Both the position numbers and the translations under genes were made by a program. Positions 11,252 through 21,761 of a stretch of 64,000 nucleotides of DNA are shown here, piece by piece (the stretch's first letter is position 1; the number at the start of each line of letters is the position of its first letter). Source of the DNA: Teratosphaeria epicoccoides (taxonomy: Eukaryota > Ascomycota > Dothideomycetes > Mycosphaerellales > Teratosphaeriaceae); assembly GCA_021401465.1 (NCBI GenBank), contig JADDMT010000020.1, positions 186,001 through 250,000 on the forward strand. The letters are read 5' to 3'. The notes beneath the pieces were generated by a model. It saw only the letters and a list, made by a program, of their open reading frames with translations. It ran no database searches and was not told the DNA's origin.

Positions 11252-12501
11252 CTAATACTTAAAGATAAATGTCTTTATCCTATATACAAAAAAGTGCATA
11301 AGTAGTAAGCTTATATAACTACTTTGTAATGAAGTTATATAGTACTTTAGTATACCCTAAAGTATTCTATTAGATTAAGGTTCTGTCTTTACTAGTAAAT
11401 ACTAGCAAGAATTTGTGTTTAAGGTATATGTTAAGTACTACCTAAGTATAGCATTCTATCTATAGACTAATAGTTAGACTAAATGTATAAACTAGACTCT
11501 TAAGAAATACCTTTAGTACTACTACGCTATAAACTAGGATACCTAGGCTAACATAATTCCTATAGCGGAATTTGCAGCTAATAATAGTATGTATGCTACT
11601 ATATGCATGTTACTATTTTAGATTCTTTATAGCTTTAATCTAGAAATACACTTAGAACTACCTTAGGACAAGTCTTCTAAGGAGAGGGTGCTAGCTACTA
11701 CGGAATTAGCATAGCATATGCGTAAGGTATAATTAGTACTAATAGAATACTAGAAAAAGGCCTTAGAATACTAGATTAAACATAATAACGCCTATGCTAA
11801 ACTAATGTAATATGTAGTAAGTATAAAGGTGTTACTATTAACGAAGAACCTTAAGCTAAAACTTCTAAGTAAGAAGATAACACTAAGGTCTATTAGACCC
11901 TTCTAGATATGTAATGTAATAGGTTTGTAGGCATACTAGCTATCGTTACTATTATCGTATTATATGCATGATGTTTTCTACGTATCTCTACTTAAACTAT
12001 AGGTATAGTATAAGGGCAAAGAGCCTGCGGACCTAATACTAGTTACAGAAGAGAACAAAGAGTAGGAAGTTAAGAGTATTAAGGATAGTATATAGCGTAA
12101 AGGCGTAACATACTATCTAGTAAAGTAGAAAGGATACCTACCTAAGTATACATAATAGGTTCTAGCTAAAGACTGTAAAAATGCTCTAGATGCTATTCAT
12201 AAGTTCAAAGAGCAAAGGAGTTACAAACAGGGCTTAAGAAGGTCGATTTGTAGGAAGATAAGAGTTTCAGAGCAGAGTTCTTTATATGTGTATGTAGTGT
12301 ATGCCGCGTAAAGTAATAACAAGAAACAAACGCCCTACTTATACATTATTAATGCCTAAAGGCACGCCTAGAATAAACCTAAGAAGAAAATAAGAGACAT
12401 GCTTAGACTAGCTTTATAGCTAGTACTTAGCGACTACTAGTAAAGGGCTTCCTAACTAAACCTGAAGTAGAAGAGTCTTTCTTGTTACGGTCCGCTAAGG
12501 A

Positions 12502-12920
12502 CTATCTACCTGCATAGGGACTACTAAACAACCCGAGGCGACTAGGAGTAATAGGAGTAGTAACGCTATAAAGAGAGGCTAGTATCTTCTTCTTTAGTAG
12601 GTTACGAGGGAGCTTGTCTTTAGAGCCTATAGTAGCCCGAGAACTAGCGACAGCCTTACCGCGTCTAGTTATAACAACTACTTTGTCCTCCTTATCCTTA
12701 GTAGTAGAAGGCAAAGAGACCTAGGCGCGCTTGCGGCTATTACACTTAGCCCGCGAAATTATCTTGCGCTTCCTGACATAAGTGTTAATAGCATCCTTAG
12801 ACTTAGTGTCTTCCTCTTGCGTAACTAGTGTAGTAACACTACGGCGCGTAGGGATTACGTCAGGATTAATCGTATCCTGATTGTTGTCCTCTACCTTAAA
12901 GATCTTGCTTAGAGGCTTGT
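12502..12920 (-). pseudogene. Gyp1 copy 4 antisense gene, C-terminal fragment
   Basis: The C-terminal part of the antisense accessory gene (includes KDKLPRNLLKKKILASL, shared with copies 7 and 8). It ends at TAG 12502-12504 and is cut on the other side by the copy 5 LTR. The lysine/arginine-rich tail is visible. Function unknown. Confidence 0.65.
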
Positions 12921-13306
12921 AAATACGGTTGATACTAGGGGGCCATTAGAGCTACATTGGCTCTAATGCCCGCCCTTAGCATGCAACAACCCTACTATAT
13001 AGCAAGGGAGTCCTTTGTACATACGTTAGCTTATATGCTGTCTAAGTAGGATTAATGCCTAACATAGGATGCCCCTACGTTACTAACCTTATAGTACCCC
13101 TATAGGGGTTTCCTAACCCCATGGTACCCCTACGGGGTTAGGCTTAGACATGCTTTCCCTACTTAAGGGTTATTAGGGGTTATAAGTACCTCTAGTACTA
13201 CCTCTGCAATAAGTAGAAAGCAGCGCTATCTTGTACCTACTAAAAGGTTAGATTACTCTGTCATACTACGAGATATTTGCATATTATATAGCATACATCT
13301 ATATTA
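12921..13306 (+). repeat. Gyp1 5' LTR of copy 5 with internal duplication
   Basis: 386 bp instead of 360. A segment containing CTAACC...GTACCCCTA...GGGG is present twice with 30-bp spacing (from 13083 and 13113). The left end is inserted in the antisense gene of copy 4. Confidence 0.85.
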
Positions 13307-13355
13307 GTTCTGCTTTCTCCTCCCTGCTTTGCAGTCTAGCAGAGAATACTACGAT

Positions 13356-16300
13356 ATGTCTAGAGTACTACGAACCTATAACTAATACGTAGTAAGCGCT
13401 ATCCTAAGCGCCTGCGATAGCGAAGCTAGCCTAAGTACCTAGCCTGTAGGAGTACCCCCTACGAGCGACACTGCATTAAACGACGGCTCTAATAGAGGCT
13501 AATTATGTAGTAGATAAGGTGATAGATTACCTGCATAGGGACTATAGCTAACCCTGACTATTAACCTAGCCCTTATAGCTATAAGTATTAACTAGGTCGC
13601 AAACTGCCTTATAAACTAGAGCTAAAGCCGTATCCCTTCTAGTAGTGACAATAGCGAGGACGACAAAGACGTCGCTATAAGCAGTACTAATAAACTAGCG
13701 GATAAGGAGATCTAGCGAGATTTCACGCTAGGAACCTACGAAGATAATGTACTAGCAGGCGCAGACTCTCTGTATGTGCCTGCAACTATAGTTCCTAAAT
13801 TCAGGGCCATAGTAGGCTAACTAGGAGGTAGTTATAACGCATGTAACCTAAAGCCGTTTAAGGGAGATACCTTAAAGGAGGCTCGAACTTTCTTATAGGT
13901 ATGTAAGGCAATTTTTATGCTTAACTTATGCGGATATGCTATAGAGGGTAAACAGGTCGCCTTTAGTGTAATGTAGCTTGAAGAGGACAAGGAACCTTGT
14001 AACAATTAGCATGAACGGTATAACCTTATACAAGTCTACAACAGAATATATACATAGGTAGACTTTCGCTAGTTCTATGTTAACTAGGTCGAGGATCCAG
14101 GTAACTATGCCCTTACTATGTCTGTTAAGTATAAGAAGGCTAGGTAGTAGAAGGGACAAACTACCTCTAGCTTTGCTACCTATCTTACTATACTTAAGAG
14201 ACAGATACTACCCTATACTAAGACGTAACGTGTGTAACACCTACTTGTTAACCTTAATGACAATCTTCAGAACATGATTATAACTTTTCATGACCTTCTA
14301 ATAACTTGGCAAGACCTCGTGTCCCTTACGACACGCATAGAGATTACCTTGAAGCGAAATAGACAATTAGGTAGTAAGGACAATAAGCGTTCGAGCCCTG
14401 AAGACCTACTAAAGGGCCGCTATTACAAGCGCCCTAAGGGTCACATCTAACGCGGTAGTTTGATCTAGAGGAGCAAATCTTCCGAGCCTAAGGACAGTAG
14501 CAAGAAGCCTCTAGGTAGCTACTACATCTGTAGAGCGAAGGACTACTAGGCGGCTTGCTATCCTAAACGAAGTGATAGGAAGAAGGTAAACAAGGTGTCT
14601 GAAACCTCCCTAGAGGGGAAGCGAAAGAAGGACAAGCCTAAGCAAGCTAAATAGCTCCTATAGGTGTCTAAGCTGTCTATTACTAATAGTGTAGACTTGT
14701 AGCCTACCTAGCGCCTATCTGGTGTAGTCTAAGTTAATAACTTGCTTAAGCTAGTAGACTATATGTTAGACAACCTAGCGGAGGTTAACGTGATACCCTA
14801 GCAGGTAATCATACAGTTTAGTTTGAAACTAATCCTAGGAGCCCTACTACCTACTATGATGTACGCCTCTAACTTGCGGACTCTTAAGGAGAAGAGCGCG
14901 AGACTAACGAAGTCTTCTACGCTAAAGACGTTCCTAATAAGGAGCTCCTGCTCGGCCGCCCTTAGCGCCACAAGTAGGGAGTCGTTGTTAATAGAACTAC
15001 TAACAATGAGTTCTATAGCTCTAAGGGCAAATTTCTATAGTAAGGATACGCGATGTGCATAGCTTCTATAAAGACATAAATAAGGTCTAATGTGTATATG
15101 CGGTCTACATACAGAACATTCAGGAAGACGTTACCCTCCTGCCTAAGTTAGAAGAATACGCCGATATTTTCGACGTAGAGGCTACGGCCTATGCCTAGGC
15201 CCTAGACGCGGAGCATGCAATTAACCTTAAGGAAGGTTATAATCCTCTATATTAACCTCTGTATCCTATGTCGGAATCCTAGCTCGAAACACTTTAAGAC
15301 TATCTCTATAAGGCGTAAAAGAATGCATGGATCTAACAAAGCGACAGCGTAACTAGAGCGTTAGTGATGTTTGTCCTGAAGAAGGATAACACGCTCCGCC
15401 TATACGTTAACTATAGGGGCCTTAATACAGTAACTTAGAAGAACTGCTACCCCTTACTACTCATTAGTAAGACGCTTGACTGCCTTAGTCGCGCCGCTAT
15501 CTTCTTGTCTATTAACTTGAAGGATGCCTACTACTAGATACCTATCCGAAAGGGTGACGAGTAGAAGATTACGTTCTAAACATAGTATAGACACTTTAAG
15601 TATATAGTAATGCCATTTAGATTAACTAACGTACTAGCGAGTTTCTAAGCGTATATTAATTAGGCCCTAGCCGGCCTCGTTAATACCTGCTACGTAGTAT
15701 ATTTAGACAATATACTAGTCTACTCTAACTTAAAGGAGAAGCATATTTAGCATCTAAAGATAGTACTTAAATAGCTCCGCAAGTTTACTCTGTATACGAA
15801 CCTAAAGAAAGGCTTATTCCTTACAGACAGAATTGAGTTCCTTAGACACATCGTCTTAACGGAAGTAGTCATTATAGATAACTAAAGGGTGTCTGTACTT
15901 GCGGAGTAGCTGCGACTAACTACCCTCTAAGAAGTACAGGTGTTTCTAGGATTTACTAACTTCTACTGTAGATTTATACAGTCTTATTCGAAGATCGTAG
16001 CTCCCCTTAAGGCCCTCGCAAAGGGCGTAATTTAAGGTAAAAAGCTAGGGATAGTGCCTTAGGAGGAGGCTTAGAGTAAGGCTTTCTCTAAACTTAAAGT
16101 AGCTTTTTAAACTACGCCTATACTTTGGCACTTTAACCCTACTACAAAGATCCGGATAGAGACTAATGCTTCAAAATTTGTAATAGCCGTAATTATATCG
16201 TAGCTCTAGTCGCATAAAGGTAGTACGTAATAGTACCTAATTACCTTCTAGTTACAGAAGATGCAGGGCGCTAAGCTTAACTACAAGACTTACGACTAAG

Positions 16301-16655
16301 AGCTTTTAGCTATTATAGACAGCTTTAAGGAGTACTAACACTACCTTGAAGGCGTAGCGTACCCTATGAAGGTACTTACTAACTATAACAACCTTTACGG
16401 CTTCATAGGTATAAAGCAGCTAAGTTAGTTAGCAAGTAAGGTAGGCAACTTTCTACACTAGCTTTAACTTTGTTATCTAGCATTATTCTAGGAAAACAAA
16501 TCTAGCTAATAGTCCTTCGTAATAACTAGACTATAATACTAGGGAGCAGGGTAACTAATAGCTCCTCCCTACACTACAGACAAAGTTTGTAGTATAGGGC
16601 GGCGACCTGTCGTTAGCTCCTCTTGTAGGCTGACTACGGCCCTAATAGGGCCTCA
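13356..16655 (+). pseudogene. Gyp1 copy 5 gag-pol, 3' truncated
   Basis: The start ATG lies 49 nt after the LTR, as in copy 6. Gag ends with a zinc-knuckle-like motif, here YYICRAKDYxAACYPKR, in which Cys and probably His are Tyr by TGC to TAC and CAC to TAC changes. The reverse transcriptase active site is YLDN (GAC AAT) instead of YLDD, around 15705-15716. The frame stops at the Copia junction inside the RNase H region. Non-functional. Confidence 0.85.
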
Positions 16656-16918
16656 TGTTAAATTAATCCCTTAAATACAGGCAATGGATTTACGCATAGG
16701 AAGTAGCCACAGAATAAATATATTATGTTAGGTATTAGATATATAACAGACATGATTAATAGATAGAAGAGAAGGTAAAAACTCCTCTCTTCCTAGCTAG
16801 GGTTATATATCCCTTAACCCCTAACCTAAGTCAGAGAGGTTAGAGTCAGGGTCCTGCCTAACTCTGACTCCTACTAACTTAGTACAGCTAGTATGTAACT
16901 ACCTATCACATTTTAACA
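16656..16918 (-). repeat. Copia 3' LTR (263 bp)
   Basis: Read on the minus strand it begins TGTTAAAATG and ends TTTAACA, the TGTTA...TAACA ends typical of Copia LTRs. It matches the LTR at 20416-20676 in opposite orientation. The complement of CTCCTACTTAGG (16919-16930) just inside is the probable polypurine tract. Confidence 0.85.
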
Positions 16919-17119
16919 CTCCTACTTAGGTACATACTAGTATATTTAGCGTACTCCTACTATCTTCTAATCTACTAACTAGTGAAGATGTTTGTTGTAG
17001 CAAGCTCGTGCTATTAGAATGATGCTCTTGTAAAAGAGAACAATGCGCTAGAGTATGTTTGCTACTTACATGTTTGCGAATTCATGTGATTACTCTGCTT
17101 TTACAGGTAGGCCTAATTC

Positions 17120-17128
17120 TATATAAAG
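17120..17128 (+). promoter_or_regulatory. TATA-like box of Copia antisense gene
   Basis: TATATAAAG lies about 100 bp upstream of the ATG at 17227 and is followed by a pyrimidine-rich stretch typical of fungal transcript starts. Confidence 0.55.
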
Positions 17129-17226
17129 TTGCCCTCCCCTTCTCGATTGTCCTTCTCTTTCTTATTATCATCATTAATCACTAACTGCAACTTCTCTAAC
17201 ATATTAACATAGCTCTATAGAGAGGT

Positions 17227-19180
17227 ATGTTAGCAATCCCGCTAGATACTACTTTGTTTAACGCAAAGCTTGCATAGATTCTCGAGCTCTAGTAGGTTAT
17301 CTAGTATAGTTAGCTTCTCTGACTATAGCTAACTCCTAGTAGCTCTGATGACTTAAGGCATCTAACCCTTAACCTTAGTAAGCTCTAGGCGTGCATTCGC
17401 TTCCTCTATAAGGCCTATAACTTTAGCTACTTTAACGAGGTACTACCTTTGTTTAAGAATAAAGTAACCTAGTATTATGTCTCTAATTAGAGTACTACCT
17501 TTACAAACGACCTAGGTCCTATTTAGTACAACTTGAATACTCTGAATAGCACTGTGCTAATTGCTACTAGCTTTGCTATAGCTAGCTCTAATTAGCGCGT
17601 GTACTAAGATTAGTGTAGGATTAGCTCTGTTAGATACTATAGTAAGCTATATATCGTATACGCTACTAACCTGAGTAACCCTTATCTCGAAGGCTTATGT
17701 ACTAATTGCTTTCGGAAGAATTAGAAGAAGTAGTGTTTGCTGTATACTAGGTCAGACAAGCTAAATACAGACAAGCTAAGTAACAATCTAGCTAGTTAGA
17801 GTGCTCTGCTACCTAGTAGGAAGAGCCTCAGGCTACGTTCTAATCTACTATCTCTAGCACTTCTGCCTAGTCAGGACGATATTAAGAGGCAGCGTAATCA
17901 AGAACTACGCTACTACAATTAGTATAAGGAGCATGTATATCGTGACCTACTCCTTTATGTTAATGATCTAACTAATCTAGTTACTAATTAGGACGTAGAG
18001 GACTTCTTCCTAGAGTAGTTTAGAGAGAGTCTATAGCTCCTTAGGCCTCGTCTAGCGCTAGGTACGGAGTCAGAGTATGACTTAGAGGATCTCATTACTT
18101 GTAGGACCCTTGTCTATCTTCGCTAGGTAGAAGAAGCTTACGCTAGGCAGAGTATCATTAGCAGGGAATTAACAGTTAGCGATTAGGCAAATAATCGTGG
18201 CTTGAACCGCCTTAGCGAGAGAATTAATACTCTGATTTGTTAAGTCTAGGGTAGGCATTCCCTGCTTCCTTAGTATACCCGCATTCCTATCCTACTAATT
18301 GTCAAGGATAAGTCGCTATAAAGCAAGGAGCCTGCTACACTATAGCGGTTACATTAGACCTAATCTATTCCGAATACGATGCTCTAGAATATAAGCCTTA
18401 TCTAAAGCCCTAGTCATTAGAGTATAGTGTCCTCTAACATTATTAGTCATCTGCTTGCTAAGAGTTAGGAGCGAATAGCAACTTTGTCTCTAAGCCCCTT
18501 CGCTCCTCTAACTTGGCGTTAGTCTACTAACACCCATATGACTAGTATAAGCCTAACTACTCGTAGGAGCCTAGGCAACTAGCGTGTTAGTAGTACTTGC
18601 GACTAGCGCTCTAGCGACATTAGAATGCTATCTCCTACTTAGCTGTCTACTAAGCTTAAGCTGAATTTTCCTGGGATTAGTTAGTATGCTACTAGCCATA
18701 GTACTCTATGTCAGAGTCAGGATCTATATTTAGCGCGTCAGAGTTTGCACTCTATAGGTCTAAGCCCTCTAGCTACTATGTAGAGGCCTAGGCTATAGTC
18801 TCCTTCTACTCCTTACGCTCCTCCTCCTTAGTTCGGTTGCATCGATCTATGATATAGGATTGCTAAGGCTAACTGTTAAGAGCGCGCTACTACATACAAC
18901 AATTCGCAGGACTATCTTTAGGTTATACTTAGTAATCTGTTAGAGGTCTCTAACTCTTGCTAGATTTGCCTAGGTACCTCTATTTCCGAAGCAAGCTTAT
19001 ATCGTCCTAGTAGTAGGCCTCGAGCTAGCGGGGATCCGGCTCTTACAAGCTCGCAACCTAGTAGTTAGAGTTCTTAGCCTCGACATAGTAGTCAGAGTTC
19101 TCGGTCCTAGCGTAGTAGTAGTAGTTCTTGTAGTCCTAGTATAGGCTGTAGGTAATGTAACTAGCAGAGATTTTAGTTGA
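17227..19180 (+). pseudogene. Copia element 1 antisense accessory gene
   Basis: A plus-strand frame of about 650 codons, opposite to the element's own RT/RNase H. Almost all in-frame stops are TAG/TAA, explained by Trp/Gln codons; one TGA at 18850 could be a mutated CGA. A Cys cluster (GLCTNCFRKNxKKxC, near 17694-17740) could bind zinc. The tail is Ser-rich (SSQSSRSxRSSSSSC). It has its own TATA-like box and sits between pol and the 3' LTR, as in Gyp1. It does not resemble Copia gag that I can recognise. The exact end is uncertain. Confidence 0.55.
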
Positions 19181-19189
19181 CAAATGAGA

Positions 19190-20415
19190 TTCCTAAGGTA
19201 GTAGGTTATCTAGTGTATTTGTAGTACTACTATCTAGTAGCAGACATATGCGTAATAAGAACTAAAAAGTTACTTCCCTAGCTGAAGCTACTCTACTACT
19301 CTGTTAAACTAGGTTCCTAGTTTCGGCTTTGTTAGACTATTAGCAACTATGTTAGAGGTCTTGACATAGCTAATAGATATGATTCCCTTCTTACACAGAT
19401 CGCGTTAGTAGTAGTAGGCTACGTTAATATACTTTAACCTCTTGCTTATATAGGCAGCCCTAGTAAGAGTAATTGCCGCTTAGTTGTCTCCTTGTAGCTA
19501 TACTATAGGTGACCTAATCGCGAACTTTATCTCCTCTTTAATAAGTAGGCTCTAACTAATGTAGCGCTCTATCTTCATATCTTAGAGAATCTAACATAGG
19601 AACTACGACTACTTCGCACATCTTACTATTACTATGTATTCTGCTTCTATTGTAGATCTAGCTACTAAGTTCTGCTTCTTACTTGTCTAGGATACTAGAC
19701 CTCCTACTAGTAGGTAGATATTGCCTAGGACTAATATATAATCTGTCTTGTCTATTACGTAGTTAGAGTTAGAGTATCCTTCTAGTGTTCTCTAACCCTT
19801 TGCTATATAGATAATTCTAAGGTCCTTTGTCAAGCGTATGTACCTTCCTAGCTTCTTTGGAGCTTACTAGTAATGCTAAGCTAGGTCTGACATATACTAG
19901 CTTAGTCTTCTAAGCGTAAAGGCGATGTCTAGTCAGGTTAGAATGCCTGCGTACATCTATCTCCTAATACCCTCCTAGTACTCCTTGCAATTTACTCTGA
20001 TGTCGTCAGGCCCTAATAGTCTAATTGCATCATAGCTGTCTATTAGCAACTAGGTTAGTATAGCGCTTTCCTTAGTTATCATGAGCTTTTCTAGAACTTT
20101 GTCGATGTAGTAGTTCTGATCTAGTCATAAGGTATCTGCCTTTTAGTCTCTAACTATTCTGACATTTAGCAGATCTGTTACCTTACCTAGGTCCTTAATC
20201 TTGAAGAATGTCGCAAACTTGCTCTTGAACTAATTCACATCGCCTATGCTCTTAGCTCTAATCGTGATGTTATTAACATAGACTAAAATCATTAGCTTTT
20301 AGGTATTATAGATGAAAATGCAGGGGTCTACCTCGCTCTAACTAAAGCTAATCTTCTTAATCTTTCCCTTGTATAGCTAGTGCTAGTCTTAAGCCGCTTG
20401 CTTTAAGCCGTATAG
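19190..20415 (-). pseudogene. Copia reverse transcriptase and RNase H remnant
   Basis: On the minus strand the frame gives the Copia RT active site as YVNNI (20265-20284) where YVDD is the family rule; both Asp codons became Asn by G-to-A change. Further on, ARSTIEAEYIV (19631-19665) matches the Copia RNase H signature around SSTEAEY. The frame begins abruptly at 20415, where the neighbouring LTR is inserted, so the N-terminal part of RT is missing. Many TAG codons replace Trp. Confidence 0.85.
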
Positions 20416-20676
20416 TGTTAGAATGTGATAGGCAGCCGCATACTAGCCGCACTAAGTTAGTAGGAGTCAGAGTTAGGTAGGACCCTAACTCTGACCTCTC
20501 TGACTTAGGTTAGGGGTTAAGGGATATATAACCCTAGCTAGGAAGAGAAGAGTTTTCACCTTCTCTTTAATCTATTAACTACGTTTGTTATATATCTAAT
20601 ACCTGACATAATATATTCATTCTGTAGCTACTTCCTATGCGTAAATCTATTGCCTGTATTAGGGATTAATTTAACA
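20416..20676 (+). repeat. Copia 5' LTR (261 bp)
   Basis: Starts TGTTAGAATG and ends TTTAACA. The 5-bp flanks of the two LTRs (CCTCA left of 16656, GGTTA right of 20676) do not match, so they are not the two ends of one insertion. Confidence 0.85.
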
Positions 20677-20691
20677 GGTTATAAGCCTAGG
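20677..20691 (+). promoter_or_regulatory. Primer-binding site matching internal tRNA-iMet
   Basis: GGTTATAAGCCTAGG follows the LTR directly. The complement of the anticodon region of eukaryotic initiator tRNA-Met is GGTTATGGGCCCAG, the known primer site of Drosophila copia. The differences (two G to A, one C to T) are all RIP-type transitions. This supports a half-tRNA primer and marks this LTR as the 5' LTR. Confidence 0.7.
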
Positions 20692-20699
20692 TTTTTCCT

Positions 20700-21352
20700 G
20701 TAGCTAGGAGCATTTGTCAGAAGAGCGTACTTAATCCGCTAGACAATTAAGGGCAGACTAGAGGCTGCTGCCATACTATGTAAAGGAGACTAGAGCCTGT
20801 TAGAGCAGGTTAGGCAGACTCTTAAGACGCAGATAAGACGTAAAAGAGCCTAGCAACTATTTAGACATAGTTAAACAGTTTGTAGTTACCTTCTAAAACT
20901 ATACGGGAACTAACTAAGGCATATAACTCCCGCGTAAACGGAGTCGTAGAGAAGCATATTAGTAACGCCGAAAGAGTCGTTAGAGTAATGCTACAGGATA
21001 CGGGACTTCCTATAGAGTTCTAGCTAAAAGCTCTAATTACGAGCTAATATGTATACAACCTATCCCTACTAAAAATCGATAGTTTCTTGATTATACTAGA
21101 AGAAGCTTAGTTAGAGTAGAGGCCTTTAGTAGACTATATCTGCGTTTAGGGGTACTAAGTCATTTCGCATATAGACCCTAAGTCACTACTAAAGGATTTA
21201 AGAAAGGACAAGCTTATGAATTACGGACAGGAAGGCATGTTCATTAGGTATCTCGAAGGCACTACTAAGATGTAGAAGGTTTAGGCGCTAGACATAAAGA
21301 AGGTTATTACAATAGGGTCTGCCAAATTCTTCAAAGAAAGCAAGGGGGGTAA
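20700..21352 (+). pseudogene. Copia integrase remnant
   Basis: From about 20925 the frame gives RVNGVVEKHI and then VVRVMLQDTGLPIEF, matching the conserved region around the catalytic Glu of Copia integrases. That Glu codon (GAG, 20949-20951) is intact. Downstream, EGMFIRYLEGTTKM and SAKFFKESKGG fit the C-terminal part before RT. Preceding residues are basic and less clear. It ends at the inserted Gyp1 LTR, so RT is not present in this copy. Confidence 0.78.
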
Positions 21353-21712
21353 TAATACAGTTAATACTAGGGGGCTATTAGAGCCGCATAGGTTCTAATG
21401 TCCGCCCTTAGCATATAGTGACCCTGCTACATATAGTAAGGGGGTCCTTCGTACATACGTTAGCTCGTATGTCGTCTAAGTAGGATCAAGGGTTAACGTA
21501 GGATGCCCCTATGTCGCTAACTCTACGATACCCCTGTAGGGATAGGCTTAGACATGCTTTCCCTAATTAAGGGGTATTAGGCATTATAAGTACCTCTAGC
21601 GCTACCTCTGCGATAAGCAGAAAGCAGCGCTATCTTGTACCTATTAAAAGGTTAGATTACTCTGTCACACTACGAGATATTTTTATATCATATAGCATAT
21701 ATATCTATATTA
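21353..21712 (+). repeat. Gyp1 5' LTR of copy 6
   Basis: 360 bp. TATAAG at 21585-21590 lies 34 bp upstream of AGAAAGCAG at 21619-21627, the expected distance from TATA box to transcription start. Confidence 0.92.
21585..21590 (+). promoter_or_regulatory. TATA-like box in Gyp1 LTR
   Basis: TATAAG within a TTATAAG context, retained in the Gyp1 LTRs examined. It is placed so that transcripts would start close to AGAAAGCAG. Confidence 0.55.
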
Positions 21713-21715
21713 GTT

Positions 21716-21724
21716 CTGCTTTCT
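21716..21724 (+). promoter_or_regulatory. Gyp1 primer-binding site, complementary to its own LTR
   Basis: CTGCTTTCT begins three bases after the LTR. It is the exact reverse complement of AGAAAGCAG in the same LTR (21619-21627). No TGG complementary to a tRNA 3' CCA is present. In Tf1/sushi elements the 5' end of the RNA folds back and primes from such a site, and this arrangement fits that. Confidence 0.65.
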
Positions 21725-21761
21725 CCCCCCTACTTTGCAGTCTAGTAGAGAATACTACGAT

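Larger units (their letters stand above)
9943..12920 (+). mobile_element. Gyp1 copy 4 fragment, most heavily mutated
   Basis: Starts near the RNase H/integrase boundary and runs through integrase, chromodomain (about 12102-12240) and about 420 bp of the antisense gene. It is then cut by the LTR of copy 5 at about 12921. Its integrase is interrupted by a TRIM element (10486-11251). CG dinucleotides preserved in other copies are often TA/CA here, so this copy looks older or more strongly RIP-mutated. The integrase catalytic Glu codon is AAA at 11481-11483. Confidence 0.85.
12921..16655 (+). mobile_element. Gyp1 copy 5: 5' LTR, gag and part of pol
   Basis: Has the 5' LTR, primer site, gag, protease region, reverse transcriptase and part of RNase H. 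It then stops at 16655 where a Copia LTR begins. No continuation of this pol copy was recognised on the far side, so the Copia insertion was followed by deletion or its other half lies elsewhere. Confidence 0.87.
16656..20415 (-). mobile_element. Copia element 1, 3' half (minus strand)
   Basis: On the minus strand the order is reverse transcriptase, RNase H, an opposite-strand gene (17227-19180), a polypurine-like tract and the 3' LTR (16918-16656). The 5' half is absent because an LTR of the same family in opposite orientation begins at 20416 inside the reverse transcriptase. It interrupts the pol of Gyp1 copy 5 at 16655/16656. Confidence 0.82.
20416..21352 (+). mobile_element. Copia element 2, 5' end with integrase (plus strand)
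   Basis: 5' LTR, primer-binding site and then an integrase segment. Gag and protease between them are missing, so there is an internal deletion. The LTR is the same family as 16656-16918 but in opposite orientation, and it is placed inside the RT of element 1. The element is cut at 21353 by the 5' LTR of Gyp1 copy 6. Confidence 0.8.

Noticed and set aside
16656..20676. Large terminal inverted repeats of a DNA transposon
   Set aside because: The inverted ends are Copia LTRs (TGTTA...TAACA) with a primer site on one and a polypurine tract on the other. Copia RT and RNase H lie between them, and the flanks show no target duplication.
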